A stretch of DNA of 64,000 bases, taken from assembly GCA_026936105.1 (NCBI GenBank), contig JAIXKI010000033.1, positions 1 through 64,000 of the forward strand. Direction: 5' to 3'. Positions 1 through 9,708 of this stretch are shown piece by piece. Position 1 is the first letter of the stretch, and each line of letters begins with the position of its first letter. Below the pieces are notes generated by a model that saw nothing but the letters and a program-made list of their open reading frames with translations, searched no databases and was not told where the DNA came from. Position numbers and translations under genes: made by a program. This DNA is from Chitinophagales bacterium (GTDB lineage Bacteria; Bacteroidota; Bacteroidia; Chitinophagales; Chitinophagaceae).

Positions 1-1508
1 GGCCTACCCTGGTCAGCAACTGAGCGGGCAATGTTATGTGCATCAATATCCGCAACTCCACCCAGCTTAGCATTCATATACGCAAATGCATATTGCTGAA
101 TCCAGGTAGCGCTTGGCTTCCATGCTTCATTGAACAACTGGGATGTGATGGTAAGGTTATGAGATTCACCTGCATTTTCCTGGGTTGTATAACCGCGGAG
201 GAACCAATTTTTAGCCCTTAACTCCAGTTTATATTGCCCCATCTTCATATTCTTGAGTGAATAGCGCTGGCTTCCTGTATAAACCGTATTGCCTGTACCC
301 CAATATCCTTCCAGTATCGCTTCCAGTTTGTCGGTGAACTTATATTGCAGTGCTCCCGAAAGTTTAAAGTTCAAAGTGTTGGGGTCAACAACTTCTTTTT
401 CAGTATAGCCGGTTCTTGAAACCGGGATGCTGGCAGGTAAGCTGCTGATATAGCTTTGCCAGAATGGAACCTGTTGTGCGATCACATCCAGTACCTGTTT
501 TCTCAGATCTATAGATGTTTCATCACCATAAACATTCACACCGTCATAGTTAGGATCGGTGGTCCGGGTGCCTTTAATGACCTGTCCGGTTGTTCCCAAA
601 CGTTTATAATCACGGTAGTCATCGGCAAGCCAGTCCTGAGCTTGTATCAATTCGGAATTGATTTTGAAAGCGAATTTATCTGAAACTTTCTGAGCCCAGC
701 GAACTGACCAATTGTAATAAGGTGAAATGTTTCTTTCCCTTCCGTCCACATGCATCATTCCTTGTTTTATCTGTGCAGACAATCCCTGGTATTTGAACGG
801 GTCCTTACTGGTGATCAGCAAAGTTCCATTCATTCCACCGGGCCCGTACAAAGCTGATGATGCACCGGGAAGCAACTCCATATTGTCTATGTCCAATTCA
901 GTAAGGCCTATCACACTCCCTACCGAAAAGTTCAGCCCGGGCGCCTGGTTGTCCATACCATCAACGATCTGGTTAAACCTTGTATTTCCACTTCCTGCAA
1001 ATCCTCTCGTAGTCGGGGTTTTGAAAGTAAGCGATGAAGCGATCAGATCAACGCCTTTCACATTGGAAAGAACATCATAATAATTGGAAGCCGGAGCATT
1101 ACGGATGGCAATATTGCTGATACGTTCAATTGAAACAGGCGACTCCAGAATCCTTTCCGGCAATCGGGATGCGGACACTACCACATCCTGGCCAAGTGTG
1201 GAAACCTGTTCCATACTGACATTGACAGGTTGAGCCGCAGAAGTTACTGCAACTTCCTGCGTTGCAAACCCGATAGAGGAGAAAACCAATGTGACCGGCA
1301 GTTTTTCCACTTTAAGTTCAAATCTGCCTTGTTCTGAAGTGTAAGTTCCGGTAGTTCCTCCTTTCACAAGGACAGAAACTGCAGATACAACTTCATTGGT
1401 TGAACTGTTTTTTACAGTACCTGTGATTGTGATATTTTGGGAAAAAGCGGAACCGGAGATGAAGAGAGCCAATAATAAAATAATTGACCAGAGGTGGCAT
1501 TTTCTCAT
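1..1508 (-). CDS. TonB-dependent receptor, N-terminal part (truncated by window edge)
   Basis: Outer-membrane TonB-dependent receptor whose C-terminal barrel lies outside the window. Read on the minus strand from the ATG at 1508, the protein has a signal peptide ending in SAFSQ. A carboxypeptidase-regulatory-like domain follows (about residues 25-95, with the Bacteroidota SIGFATQEV-type ending). The plug domain comes next and includes RGFAGSGNTRFNQI and LPGASSALYGPGGMNG, then the start of the barrel. About 500 residues are visible. The plug and ALYGPGGMNG loop are clear family signatures. No SusD partner can be seen because its expected position is beyond the edge, so a SusC-type role can neither be claimed nor excluded. 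The substrate is unknown. The gene is divergent from purC across an AT-rich spacer. Confidence 0.9.
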   Translation of the reverse strand, partial: MRKCHLWSIILLLALFISGSAFSQNITITGTVKNSSTNEVVSAVSVLVKGGTTGTYTSEQGRFELKVEKLPVTLVFSSIGFATQEVAVTSAAQPVNVSMEQVSTLGQDVVVSASRLPERILESPVSIERISNIAIRNAPASNYYDVLSNVKGVDLIASSLTFKTPTTRGFAGSGNTRFNQIVDGMDNQAPGLNFSVGSVIGLTELDIDNMELLPGASSALYGPGGMNGTLLITSKDPFKYQGLSAQIKQGMMHVDGRERNISPYYNWSVRWAQKVSDKFAFKINSELIQAQDWLADDYRDYKRLGTTGQVIKGTRTTDPNYDGVNVYGDETSIDLRKQVLDVIAQQVPFWQSYISSLPASIPVSRTGYTEKEVVDPNTLNFKLSGALQYKFTDKLEAILEGYWGTGNTVYTGSQRYSLKNMKMGQYKLELRAKNWFLRGYTTQENAGESHNLTITSQLFNEAWKPSATWIQQYAFAYMNAKLGGVADIDAHNIARSVADQGR

Positions 1509-1643
1509 AATGGCAATTTTAGTTTTAAAATTCAATGGAAAAATAGCATTTCGTAGCTTAAAATAAAAATTTAATTTAAAAATAAAAAAGACCTGCCTGA
1601 ATATTTTATTTCGTCTTTTTGGCCTTCTCTTCGTTATTTTGGG
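1509..1643. other. Intergenic spacer between divergent TonB receptor and purC
   Basis: AT-rich 135-base spacer that must hold the promoters for both divergent genes. No perfect TAnnTTTG box was found by eye; a TATTTTG sequence ending just before the purC ATG is one base short of that motif. No terminator or riboswitch signature is visible. Confidence 0.4.
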
Positions 1644-2573
1644 ATGATGAGCCTATTATCTTTTCCCCGGCAAACTGCTTATTATAGTGGTAAAGTACGT
1701 GATGTGTACAGCATTGATGATCGCTGGCTGGTCATGATTGCATCCAACCGGATCTCTGCATTCGATGTGATTCTTCCCAGACATATTCCATTTAAAGGGC
1801 AAGTGTTGAACCAGATTGCTGCGTATATGCTGGAAGCAACAAAAGATATTTGTCCGAACTGGCTTGTAGATGTGCCGGCGCCCAATGTATCCATCGGTAA
1901 AAAATGTATCCCATTCAGAATTGAAATGGTGGTAAGAGGAAATCTGACAGGCCATGCATGGAGAACCTATTCCTCCGGGAAAAGAGAACTCTGCGGAATA
2001 AAAATGCCCGAAGGAATGAAAGAGAATGACCCCTTCCCCGCTCCGATCATTACTCCTTCCACCAAAGCCGAACAGGGTCATGATGAAGATATCAGCAAAG
2101 ATGAGATCATTGCCCGCGGACTGGCAACTACAGACGAATGGAATACATTAGAAGATTACGCTCTTAAGTTATTTAACAGAGGGAAAAAAATTGCATCAAA
2201 GAGAGGGCTTATTCTTGTTGACACAAAATATGAATTCGGGAAAATAGGTAATGAAATAATCCTGATGGACGAGATACACACGCCGGATTCTTCCAGGTAT
2301 TTTTATGCCGATGGCTTTGAAGAACGGCAAATGAAAGGGGAAAGACAGAAACAACTCAGTAAAGAATTTGTGAGAGAATGGCTGATTGAAAATAATTTTA
2401 TGGGTAAGGCAGGGCAAAGAGTACCTGAAATGAGCGATGAATGGGTCAACACCATTTCACAACGGTATATTGAATTATATGAAAAAGTGATTGGCGAAAA
2501 ATTTATTCCACAGCAATTAACAGAAGAAGATACCTATCAGCGTATCATTGAAAGCCTGAAAAAGCTGAATTAA
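1644..2573 (+). CDS. purC: Phosphoribosylaminoimidazole-succinocarboxamide (SAICAR) synthase
   Basis: Cytosolic enzyme of de novo purine synthesis that ligates aspartate to CAIR using ATP, giving SAICAR. The 309-residue protein begins with the family N-terminus ([10 protein letters not shown], then SNRISAFDV), followed by [11 protein letters not shown], the [10 protein letters not shown] substrate loop, and the LVDTKYEFG and [13 protein letters not shown] motifs. Length fits the longer type of PurC found in Bacteroidota. Two ATG codons are adjacent (1644 and 1647), so the start is uncertain by one residue. No other pur gene lies nearby. It converges with the hmuV stop, with three bases between the two stop codons. 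Confidence 0.97.
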   Translation: MMSLLSFPRQTAYYSGKVRDVYSIDDRWLVMIASNRISAFDVILPRHIPFKGQVLNQIAAYMLEATKDICPNWLVDVPAPNVSIGKKCIPFRIEMVVRGNLTGHAWRTYSSGKRELCGIKMPEGMKENDPFPAPIITPSTKAEQGHDEDISKDEIIARGLATTDEWNTLEDYALKLFNRGKKIASKRGLILVDTKYEFGKIGNEIILMDEIHTPDSSRYFYADGFEERQMKGERQKQLSKEFVREWLIENNFMGKAGQRVPEMSDEWVNTISQRYIELYEKVIGEKFIPQQLTEEDTYQRIIESLKKLN

Positions 2574-2576
2574 ACT

Positions 2577-3353
2577 TCAGAATACCACCACGGGCTTTCT
2601 CCCATTCCCGGGATTCATGATGAATGAATCCATATCGAAAACATCTTTTATGATTGCGGAAGTGATCTCATTCTGATCCCCGATCTCATAAGTGATCCGG
2701 CCCTGCTTCATGAACAGGATGCGGTCTGCATAAGCCAGTGAGAGATTGACATCATGAAGTATGGCAATGACCGTGATATTTCTTTTGCACATATCTTTTG
2801 CCACCTGCAATAACTGATGCTGATATTTAAGATCAAGATGAGAGACCGGTTCATCAAGAAAAAGAAACCGGTTCTCATTTTCTCCTGTATCCCATATCTG
2901 AGCCAGTATCCGGCTCATGTGGATCTTCTGCATTTCACCACCGGATAAAGTATTGTAATCCCTTTCCATCAGATCTTCCGCCTGCATCACTGCCGTTGCC
3001 TTTTTACAAATCTCCTTATCTGTTTTAGAAGGTACTGTTTTAAAATAAGGATAGCGGCCCATCATCACCATATCGCTGGTAGCGATCGGAAAAGTGATAT
3101 TATACTGCTGAGACAGGACAGCTCTCATCCTGGCAATTTCATTCTGCGAATACTGGCTGAGTTCTTTATTGTGAAAAAATATTTTTCCTCCCGAAGGCTT
3201 CTGGCTTCCTGCCAGAATTTTTAAAATGGTGGACTTGCCTGCACCGTTAGGGCCCATGATCACATGAAAACGTTTCTCTTCGAAAGAAACGGAAGTTTCC
3301 TGCAGCAGAGTTTTGCTGTCCACTTTAAAAAATATGTTCTCCGCACTAAGCAT
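2577..3353 (-). CDS. hmuV: Heme/iron ABC transporter ATP-binding protein
   Basis: Cytoplasmic ATPase subunit that powers heme or iron-complex import through HmuU. The 258 residues hold a complete ABC cassette: Walker A GPNGAGKST (residues 34-42), a Q-loop region, signature LSGGEMQK, Walker B FLFLDEP followed by the D-loop SHLDLKYQ, and the switch histidine in AILHDVN. It is last in the minus-strand operon and its start overlaps the end of hmuU by 8 bases, a sign of translational coupling. Other FecE/BtuD-type metal-chelate ATPases look similar; the hmu assignment rests on the HmuTUV gene order and on the cognate TonB receptor upstream. Confidence 0.92.
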   Translation of the reverse strand: MLSAENIFFKVDSKTLLQETSVSFEEKRFHVIMGPNGAGKSTILKILAGSQKPSGGKIFFHNKELSQYSQNEIARMRAVLSQQYNITFPIATSDMVMMGRYPYFKTVPSKTDKEICKKATAVMQAEDLMERDYNTLSGGEMQKIHMSRILAQIWDTGENENRFLFLDEPVSHLDLKYQHQLLQVAKDMCKRNITVIAILHDVNLSLAYADRILFMKQGRITYEIGDQNEITSAIIKDVFDMDSFIMNPGNGRKPVVVF

Positions 3354-4410
3354 AAAAACCTCCTTGTTGTTGCTTGCGGCTGTTATTGATCAGAATGAAC
3401 AGAAACACCGGAGCCCCTACAAATGCGGTGATGATGCCGATCGGGAATTCTGATGGCGCCACCAATATACGGGAAACCATGTCTGCAAAATTCAATAGAA
3501 TAGCGCCGAGCAATGCTGATGCAATGATCAGAAACCGGTTGTCGGAGCTTTTCATCATTCTCAGCAAATGCGGAACGATCAGTCCAAGGAAACCGATCAC
3601 TCCGACTATGGAAGTGGCCATTGCTACAATGAATGTGTTGATGAGAATAACCTTCATTTTCAGTTTTTCCGCATTGATACCGAGATATCCTGCTTCCGTC
3701 TCTCCCAGTAATAACGCATTTAGCTGTTTACTGTATCTGATGCACACCAATATGCCGATGATGGTGGAAGCTCCCACTAATTCAACGGCCGGCCAATCTG
3801 CACCTGATATCGTTCCCAGGTTCCAGAATGTAATACTCCTTGCCTGAGGGTCTTTGGCTATGTAAGAAAAGAAGCCCGTTCCTCCGATAGCTAAAGCATT
3901 TATGGCAATGCCGGCAAGGAGCATGGTATTCACATTGGTCTTTCCAAAAACGCTGGACAGGCGATATACCAAAAGTGTAGCTACCAATCCACCTATAAAA
4001 GCAAATGACGGGAGAAGAAAAGGGCCGATAAAATCTGCGAACGGTCCTGCCAGCGAACTGCCGAATACAAAAACAAATGCGGCTCCGAAAGCAGCGCCTG
4101 CAGACGTGCCAACTAACCCCGGCTCCACGATCGGGTTTCGAAACAATGCCTGCATCAAAGCGCCTGAAACCGACAAGGCGGCTCCGACGAAAGCACAAAG
4201 GATCACCCTCGGTAACCTGATCTGAAAAAATAAAGCCTGCTGAATAGAATCCGGGTTATTATCCTGAGTGATGCCGAGCTTATGACCTAAGAATGTCATA
4301 ATATCACTGTAAGAAATATTGACCGCTCCCACTCTTGCAGAAATGATCAGGGAGATCATGAGAATGACGGACAAACCGATATAATAAAAACGGAAACTGA
4401 GTTTATTCAT
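3346..4410 (-). CDS. hmuU: FecCD-type heme/iron ABC transporter permease
   Basis: Inner-membrane permease of the BtuC/FecCD/HmuU family, 354 residues, rich in hydrophobic helices (about ten expected). Family hallmarks are RLPRVILCAFVGAALSVSGALMQALFRNP near residues 68-96, the LGINAEK coupling stretch, and IGFLGLIVPHLLRM near the C-terminal third. It accepts substrate from HmuT and is driven by HmuV. Its start lies 7 bases after the hmuT stop and its end overlaps hmuV, so the three form one transcript. The substrate (heme, siderophore or cobalamin) cannot be fixed from sequence alone; no cobalamin riboswitch was seen upstream. Confidence 0.93.
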   Translation of the reverse strand: MNKLSFRFYYIGLSVILMISLIISARVGAVNISYSDIMTFLGHKLGITQDNNPDSIQQALFFQIRLPRVILCAFVGAALSVSGALMQALFRNPIVEPGLVGTSAGAAFGAAFVFVFGSSLAGPFADFIGPFLLPSFAFIGGLVATLLVYRLSSVFGKTNVNTMLLAGIAINALAIGGTGFFSYIAKDPQARSITFWNLGTISGADWPAVELVGASTIIGILVCIRYSKQLNALLLGETEAGYLGINAEKLKMKVILINTFIVAMATSIVGVIGFLGLIVPHLLRMMKSSDNRFLIIASALLGAILLNFADMVSRILVAPSEFPIGIITAFVGAPVFLFILINNSRKQQQGGFYA

Positions 4411-4417
4411 CAGGAGA

Positions 4418-5281
4418 TCATTTTTGATGGATCAGTTTCATCAGCTTCAATACATTTTCCCCGGTACGTGGACCGAGGTAGATAAGATCATATTGCTCGA
4501 TCCGGTAAATACGGTTATTCTTTGCTGCCGGAGATAAAGAAATCCCGGGCAGATCCATAAATTTTCCCATGCTTCCCTGGAGGTCGAATCCAAAATCAGT
4601 GGCTAAAATCACATCAGGCTGAGTCATCGCAATCACTTCAGGGCTCAGGTCTCTCCATTTCTGTGCCGTATCTGTTGCGTTGATGCCTCCGGCCCATTCC
4701 AGCATCTGATTGGGAACTCCATTCCTGCTCATCACAAAATATTTATTTGCCGCCCGCCCAAAATGTACGATCAGCACCCTTGGTTTGTCTTTATAAGTCT
4801 TTCTTGCCGAGTCCAACCTTGCCATGTCGGCATCCAGTTTATCGCAAAGCTGCTGTCCTCTTTGTTCTTTATGAAAAATACCGGCAAGTTCCATGATCAG
4901 CGATTTGACGGAGTCTATGGTGTTGGCGCTTTTGAACTCACGGATAGGTATGCCCACTTTTTTTATCTGTTCCATTACTTGTGCAGGCGCCACATTTCCG
5001 TCATGCCATACTTCAGTCGGGTTCAGGGAAATGATTCCTTCACCACTCAAAGCCCGATGATAGCCTACTGTGGTTTTATTTTTCGTTTCGGGTGGATAGG
5101 TGCTGGAAATATCAATGCCCACCAATGCAGAATCGGCTCCCAGTGCATAAATGATCTCGTTGAGCTGCTTGGAGATGCTAACGATACGCATCTTTCCGGC
5201 AGTATCTTCCTGCTTCTTCCCGAACCGGTCGCAGGATAAAAATAAAACACCCGGTAACAACAGTATCAATAATCTTTTCAT
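4418..5281 (-). CDS. hmuT: Heme/iron ABC transporter substrate-binding lipoprotein
   Basis: Periplasmic binding protein (BtuF/HmuT fold) that hands heme or an iron complex to HmuU. The start at 5281 gives 287 residues beginning with a lipoprotein signal (MKRLLILLLPGVLFLSC), so the mature protein would be lipid-anchored at Cys17. A longer reading frame reaches 5353 but would put about 24 residues ahead of this signal, so it is rejected. Visible family features are RIVSISKQLNEIIYALGA, the GYHRALSGEGIISLNPTEVW block, VLIVHFGRA, and TQPDVILATDF near the C-terminus. A 13-bp inverted repeat separates it from the receptor gene upstream and may tune its expression. Confidence 0.88.
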   Translation of the reverse strand: MKRLLILLLPGVLFLSCDRFGKKQEDTAGKMRIVSISKQLNEIIYALGADSALVGIDISSTYPPETKNKTTVGYHRALSGEGIISLNPTEVWHDGNVAPAQVMEQIKKVGIPIREFKSANTIDSVKSLIMELAGIFHKEQRGQQLCDKLDADMARLDSARKTYKDKPRVLIVHFGRAANKYFVMSRNGVPNQMLEWAGGINATDTAQKWRDLSPEVIAMTQPDVILATDFGFDLQGSMGKFMDLPGISLSPAAKNNRIYRIEQYDLIYLGPRTGENVLKLMKLIHQK

Positions 5282-5296
5282 ATTTCTGTTTTTTAA

Positions 5297-5366
5297 AAAG
5301 GCTGTTTCAGATTTTATAACCTCGTAACTCTCCGCCCTGTTTCTCATGATCAATGAAACAGCCTTT
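5297..5366 (-). promoter_or_regulatory. 13-bp perfect inverted repeat between receptor and hmuT
   Basis: Arms at 5297-5309 and 5354-5366 (AAAGGCTGTTTCA and its exact complement) enclose a 44-base loop. On the transcript the hairpin begins just after the receptor stop codon at 5373 and ends 15 bases before the hmuT start. Its distal arm ends in a U-tract. It could be an intra-operon attenuator, an mRNA-processing or stability hairpin, or a partial terminator that sets receptor:transporter ratios. The structure is seen; the function is inference. Confidence 0.6.
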
Positions 5367-5372
5367 CATTTA

Positions 5373-7787
5373 TTAAAAATTATACTTCAGATTCAACTGG
5401 CCAAAATAATTGGCTTTTGCCGGTCCTGCCAGGTAAGCATCCGGAAGCTGGTTGATAAATACCATGATCGGGTATTTTGTTCCTGTGATATTGTTTACCC
5501 CTAAAGCAAGATCAAGATCAAAATGCACCGACAGGCTTTTTCTGTAACCCAGTTTTGCATTCAGCAAGCTATAACTCGATGTAAAGTTCAATCCATCCGA
5601 TGTGATCGGGAACTTGTCTTTATAGAAATAGGTCATATTCCCATAAAATCCATAGTGAGAAAGAACGTCAACACCAAGATTGCCTGTGAACTTAGGTACA
5701 CCGGCCACAGCTTTCCCGTCATAATGTACCAGGGAATCAGGATGAACTTTGCCTTTGAAATGGAAAGAATAATCCTTGTATTTAAAATTGGAATAAGTGA
5801 AATTGGCAAAGGGACGTACCGATTCAATGAATCCGGTGGCAGACTCATAAGCCGTGATCTTGATCAAAGCTTCGATGCCTTTATCATCCTGTTTTCCTGC
5901 ATTCACAACATAAGAGTATAAAGTAGTAGTACCGGCATTATCCAGTACATTCATATTGGCCATCTTATTGGAGAACACTGCATCGAAGAGCGCCAGTTGA
6001 TAACTGATCCTGTTATTCCACACCCGTCCTTTCGTTCCTATTTCAAACTGATTGCCGATTTCAGGTTTCAGATCCTTATCAATGACTCCAGTACCCGAAG
6101 CCACTCCTGATACATAAGGAATGTAAAAATAAGAACTGGTAGGCGCCTTATATCCTTTGCTGTAAGCAATATAAACAGAGTAGTTTTTGTTGAACACTTT
6201 ATTTACAGCCAGATGAGGAGATAACATATCATTATAGCTGGTTACAAAACGCGATGGTACCGTTGGCGAGAATGAATTCCTGTCCTGAAGATCTATTTTC
6301 ATGGTGCTCCATCCCAATCCTGCTGTAATGGAGAAATCATTGATGGTTGACAGAGTCCATTCCGTGAACAGGGATTTGGCGCTCGTAATACTGTATTTAT
6401 TTCCTGTCTGGCTGGAAATAATATAATACGGGTCGCCTACATTCCAGGTGCGGCCCGTACCTTGCGGGTCAGACATTCTGTAGCCAATGGTCTGAGCCAT
6501 TTGCCTTTGAGCTTCAACACCGGTAATTCCACTTAGCGTAACACCTTTGTCGAAACTGAAATTAGTATTGAACACCGACCTTAATCCATAGTTGATCGGG
6601 CTTTTATCGGCCCATCCAGCTGCAGAACTTGAATTATTGCTTACACCTGTTCCGAAGATCGTGGTTATGTTGGAAATCTTATTGGAAAAAGAATAATTGT
6701 TGGTAATCCCGGCTCTGAAACTGGTGATCTCAGAGTGGCCGTTTTGTTTGATGTAATTGATGTTCCCGAAAAAATCGTTGTTATTATATTGAGTAATCGT
6801 CAGCTCACCGTTCCTTTCATCATAACTTTTACTGTAACCGAAATAAACCGACACGGATTCTTTGTCTGTAGGATTCATGGTTCCTGTTACGTTCACAAAA
6901 TCTTTCTTTGATCCATTGTGAATGGTATAGCCATCCATTTTCTGATGACCATAATTCATCAAGATGGATCCATGCTCGCCGGCAGACTGAAATCTTGTTG
7001 TGTACCGCTGCAGGCCATAGGTTCCGGTCAATACATCCTGGCTGATAGAAGTTTTTCCTTTTTCGGGTTTGACGGTCTGCAGGTTTACGACGCCGGCAAT
7101 CGCCAGTCCGTATAAAGTTCCTGCAGGGCCTTTGGTCACTTCAACGTCGCCAACAGATCCGAAATCAATGTCATCCATCAATGTGATACCTTCGGCATCG
7201 GTAATCGGAATACCGTTTAAATAAACTTTGTACCCCTGTCCGTCAAAATTACTGCTGATCCTTGCAGTGCCTCCGCCTCCGTTTCCATAACCGCGGATGT
7301 TGAATTGCTGCCCTGATGAAACAGCACGCCTTGACATGGACACTCCCGGCACATTACCATTGATGGCATCATCCATGAACACACCAAGGCTGCGCTTAAG
7401 CTCAGGAGTGGTAAGCTTGGTGATGGAAGAAGGTTGGTATAAAATGGATTTATTCAGATTGGATGTGGAAGTGATCTCCACATTGTCCAGCGTCTGGCCT
7501 GATGTTTCCAGGGTTATTACCAGATACTCTCCGCAATCTTTTATAACATGAGAATAAGTTTCATAGCCTACAAAAGAAACTGTAAGTGTGGCGCCTTTCT
7601 TACACTCCACACTGAACCGCCCATCATTATCGGTAAGCGTCACTCCTTTTCCTGATAATGATATGGTGGCTTTTGAAAGAGGATTGTTTTTCAGCGCATC
7701 GGTCACCCTTCCGCTGATCATCGGTTGTGCATTGACAGTTATAGTCACAACTAATGATGAGATCATCAATAGTATAATACGTTTCAT
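5373..7787 (-). CDS. TonB-dependent receptor of the heme/iron operon
   Basis: Outer-membrane receptor of 804 residues. A signal peptide ends at VNAQ (residue 21). It is followed by a carboxypeptidase-regulatory-like domain (about 22-110, ending VSFVGYETY), a plug domain (about 120-235, with QFNIRGYGNGGG and GPAGTLYGLAIAGVVNLQT), and a 22-strand-type barrel finishing with the aromatic terminus NLKYNF. The position directly upstream of hmuT, hmuU and hmuV makes heme or a ferric siderophore the likely ligand. I see no unambiguous FRAP/NPNL heme-receptor motif, so heme is not proven. A hairpin lies on either side of the gene. Confidence 0.92.
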   Translation of the reverse strand: MKRIILLMISSLVVTITVNAQPMISGRVTDALKNNPLSKATISLSGKGVTLTDNDGRFSVECKKGATLTVSFVGYETYSHVIKDCGEYLVITLETSGQTLDNVEITSTSNLNKSILYQPSSITKLTTPELKRSLGVFMDDAINGNVPGVSMSRRAVSSGQQFNIRGYGNGGGGTARISSNFDGQGYKVYLNGIPITDAEGITLMDDIDFGSVGDVEVTKGPAGTLYGLAIAGVVNLQTVKPEKGKTSISQDVLTGTYGLQRYTTRFQSAGEHGSILMNYGHQKMDGYTIHNGSKKDFVNVTGTMNPTDKESVSVYFGYSKSYDERNGELTITQYNNNDFFGNINYIKQNGHSEITSFRAGITNNYSFSNKISNITTIFGTGVSNNSSSAAGWADKSPINYGLRSVFNTNFSFDKGVTLSGITGVEAQRQMAQTIGYRMSDPQGTGRTWNVGDPYYIISSQTGNKYSITSAKSLFTEWTLSTINDFSITAGLGWSTMKIDLQDRNSFSPTVPSRFVTSYNDMLSPHLAVNKVFNKNYSVYIAYSKGYKAPTSSYFYIPYVSGVASGTGVIDKDLKPEIGNQFEIGTKGRVWNNRISYQLALFDAVFSNKMANMNVLDNAGTTTLYSYVVNAGKQDDKGIEALIKITAYESATGFIESVRPFANFTYSNFKYKDYSFHFKGKVHPDSLVHYDGKAVAGVPKFTGNLGVDVLSHYGFYGNMTYFYKDKFPITSDGLNFTSSYSLLNAKLGYRKSLSVHFDLDLALGVNNITGTKYPIMVFINQLPDAYLAGPAKANYFGQLNLKYNF

Positions 7788-7821
7788 AAAATATTTTCTT
7801 GATTGATAAGTAAGAATAAAA

Positions 7822-7844
7822 AGCCCTTGCAGGTTTTGCCTGCA
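7822..7844 (-). terminator. Hairpin followed by a T-run upstream of the TonB receptor
   Basis: On the minus strand, TGCAGG and CCTGCA (7839-7844 and 7828-7833 on the plus strand) form a 6-bp stem with a 5-base loop. After a short GC stretch comes a TTTTT run. It lies between the stop of the 176-residue protein (7860) and the receptor start (7787). It may be a weak terminator or attenuator separating the two genes. The stem is short, so confidence is low. Confidence 0.35.
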
Positions 7845-7859
7845 GCATAAAAAAATTAT

Positions 7860-8390
7860 CTATGACTCACGGGGTGGAGGGGTCATCACTTCAAGATATG
7901 CATTAAAAGTATCAGAAACGGAATAAGGAATGGAATAATGATGCGTTGAGAAAGAAAGTATTTCCGGCGTTTCTGACTTTATAAAAGAAGTTTGTATCAG
8001 TTTCAGAAATAAAACCGATCTGCCTTTGGTGGAATTGTTGCCCTGGTTATCATTACTGATCTTCTGCATCAGTTTCATCAGGTCTCCTTCTTTCTTATCG
8101 TTGATGCAGCGGATGATGATCCGGTCACCCTCCGTTTTCTTTTCTATCAGGTCATAAAGTTCATCCTCATACCAGAACTCATGATCGTTTTCCCATTCCA
8201 TTTTATTCAATGACTTCTTGTCATTCATATCAAAATGAAATTCGGTCAGATTCCCCGGATCCGGGCTTGCCAGCAGGTACTCTTTCATTGCGGATTTTAA
8301 TTCCTGCTTTCTGATCTTATAAAAGATATAATAGCCCGAGCCATTCAGGAACAAAGCAAGTATCAGTATGGCTGAAAAAGTTTTCTTCAC
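7860..8390 (-). CDS. Unknown membrane-anchored protein, 176 residues
   Basis: Not recognised. One N-terminal hydrophobic segment (residues 5-25, AILILALFLNGSGYYIFY) suits a membrane anchor or uncleaved signal. The rest is a polar, probably periplasmic domain rich in acidic and aromatic residues, with no catalytic motif that I can identify. The last residues (MTPPPRES) are proline-rich. It sits 72 bases upstream of the heme/iron receptor on the same strand, so it may be co-transcribed and serve iron uptake, but that is only positional. The trhO gene lies 69 bases further upstream on the same strand. Confidence 0.75.
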   Translation of the reverse strand: MKKTFSAILILALFLNGSGYYIFYKIRKQELKSAMKEYLLASPDPGNLTEFHFDMNDKKSLNKMEWENDHEFWYEDELYDLIEKKTEGDRIIIRCINDKKEGDLMKLMQKISNDNQGNNSTKGRSVLFLKLIQTSFIKSETPEILSFSTHHYSIPYSVSDTFNAYLEVMTPPPRES

Positions 8391-8459
8391 AAACAGTTCA
8401 ATCAGCTAAAATACGCATAAAAGAAGCTACCATATCAATTTCAGTTTTTTCTTTATCTG

Positions 8460-9497
8460 TCAGTCGCGGCCGGTCAGCGTTTTAAGCCTTTGCCTTGATT
8501 TATTGAATATGTTTTTACCCTTATCAATCCCTTTCCTTATCTTCTTTTGTTCTTCCTGAGGAAGATGGATCATGTGCCGGCACTCTTCACTACAGCATCC
8601 CTCATATTTTTCCCGGCATTCATCACATTGAATGAATAAAAGATGGCAGGCATCGTTGGCGCAGTTCACATGAGTGTCGGCCGGTTTCCCGCATTGATGA
8701 CAGGTGGCAATGACATCATTGGTGACCCGCTCTCCCAGCCTTTCATCAAAAACAAAATTTTTACCAATAAAATTATTTTCAAGGCCCTGCTGCTTCACCT
8801 CATTCACATAGTTAATGATACCGCCTTCCAGGTGAAAAACATTTTTGAACCCATTGTGCAGCATCCAGGCGCTTGCCTTTTCACAGCGGATGCCGCCAGT
8901 GCAATACATGATGATGTTAGACTCTTTTTTATCCTTCATCATCTCCACTGCCATAGGAAGTTGCTGCCTGAAAGTATCCGATGGGATTTCAATTGCATTC
9001 CTGAAATGCCCCACTTCATATTCATAATGGTTTCTCATGTCAATGATCACTGTTTCGGGATTCTTTGTCATTTCATTCAACTCCGCAGCCGTTACATATC
9101 TCCCTTTTCGGAACATATCGAAGCCGGGATCTGTAATTCCGTCAGCCACAATTTTTTCACGCACTTTGATCCGCAACACCCAAAACGATTTTCCATTGTC
9201 ATCCACGGCTACGTTCAGGCGCAGGCCATCAAGAGGATTTATCGAATACAAATATTTTTTTAATGCTTCAAAATTTGATGCGGGCACACTGATCTGTGCA
9301 TTGATGCCTTCTTCAGCCACATAAACCCGTCCGAATACTTTGAGTGTATTCAATGCCCGGTAAAGTTCATCCCTGAATTTTTTCGGGTCATCCACTTTGA
9401 AATAGCAGTAAAAGGAAATAGTGGTGCGGGGTTCTTTCTCTTCCAGAAGACGTTGCTTCAACTCCTCGTTGGAGATACGGTTGTGTAATACTGACAT
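8460..9497 (-). CDS. trhO: tRNA uridine-34 hydroxylase, rhodanese-related (TrhO/YceA family)
   Basis: Catalyses oxygen-dependent 5-hydroxylation of uridine 34 in certain tRNAs. The protein follows the Escherichia coli YceA pattern closely as I recall it. The start at 9497 gives [13 protein letters not shown], matching the family N-terminus. Next come [20 protein letters not shown], the [13 protein letters not shown] block, the rhodanese domain with [14 protein letters not shown] and the catalytic cysteine in [14 protein letters not shown], then [12 protein letters not shown] and a C-terminal cysteine-rich metal-binding region ([33 protein letters not shown]). An upstream in-frame ATG at 9566 would add 23 residues unlike the family, so 9497 is preferred. 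345 residues. Confidence 0.95.
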   Translation of the reverse strand: MSVLHNRISNEELKQRLLEEKEPRTTISFYCYFKVDDPKKFRDELYRALNTLKVFGRVYVAEEGINAQISVPASNFEALKKYLYSINPLDGLRLNVAVDDNGKSFWVLRIKVREKIVADGITDPGFDMFRKGRYVTAAELNEMTKNPETVIIDMRNHYEYEVGHFRNAIEIPSDTFRQQLPMAVEMMKDKKESNIIMYCTGGIRCEKASAWMLHNGFKNVFHLEGGIINYVNEVKQQGLENNFIGKNFVFDERLGERVTNDVIATCHQCGKPADTHVNCANDACHLLFIQCDECREKYEGCCSEECRHMIHLPQEEQKKIRKGIDKGKNIFNKSRQRLKTLTGRD

Positions 9498-9708
9498 GGT
9501 TTTGAAATTTGAATCCCTGATCGCCGGGATAATCTTAAATGATTGGTCAGTTGTATGCTGAACCAAATTTCAACGCAAAGGTAGCTCAATTGAAGTGAAC
9601 TATTTTTGATACCGTCATTGTTACGGACGGAATTTACTTTTTACGAAAACCATTTTGCCCGGAAAATGTTACATTGCCTCTGAGCTTCAACCAAAACAAC
9701 TAAGTGCC

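Noticed and set aside
727-1080. Plus-strand open frame opposite the TonB receptor
   Set aside because: Antisense shadow of a clearly coding region; low complexity and no motif.
3374-3847. Plus-strand open frame opposite hmuU
   Set aside because: Shadow of the permease gene, with no family features.
7788-8459. Cobalamin or other riboswitch ahead of the TonB receptor
   Set aside because: No B12-box or other recognisable riboswitch core was found; only a short hairpin is present.
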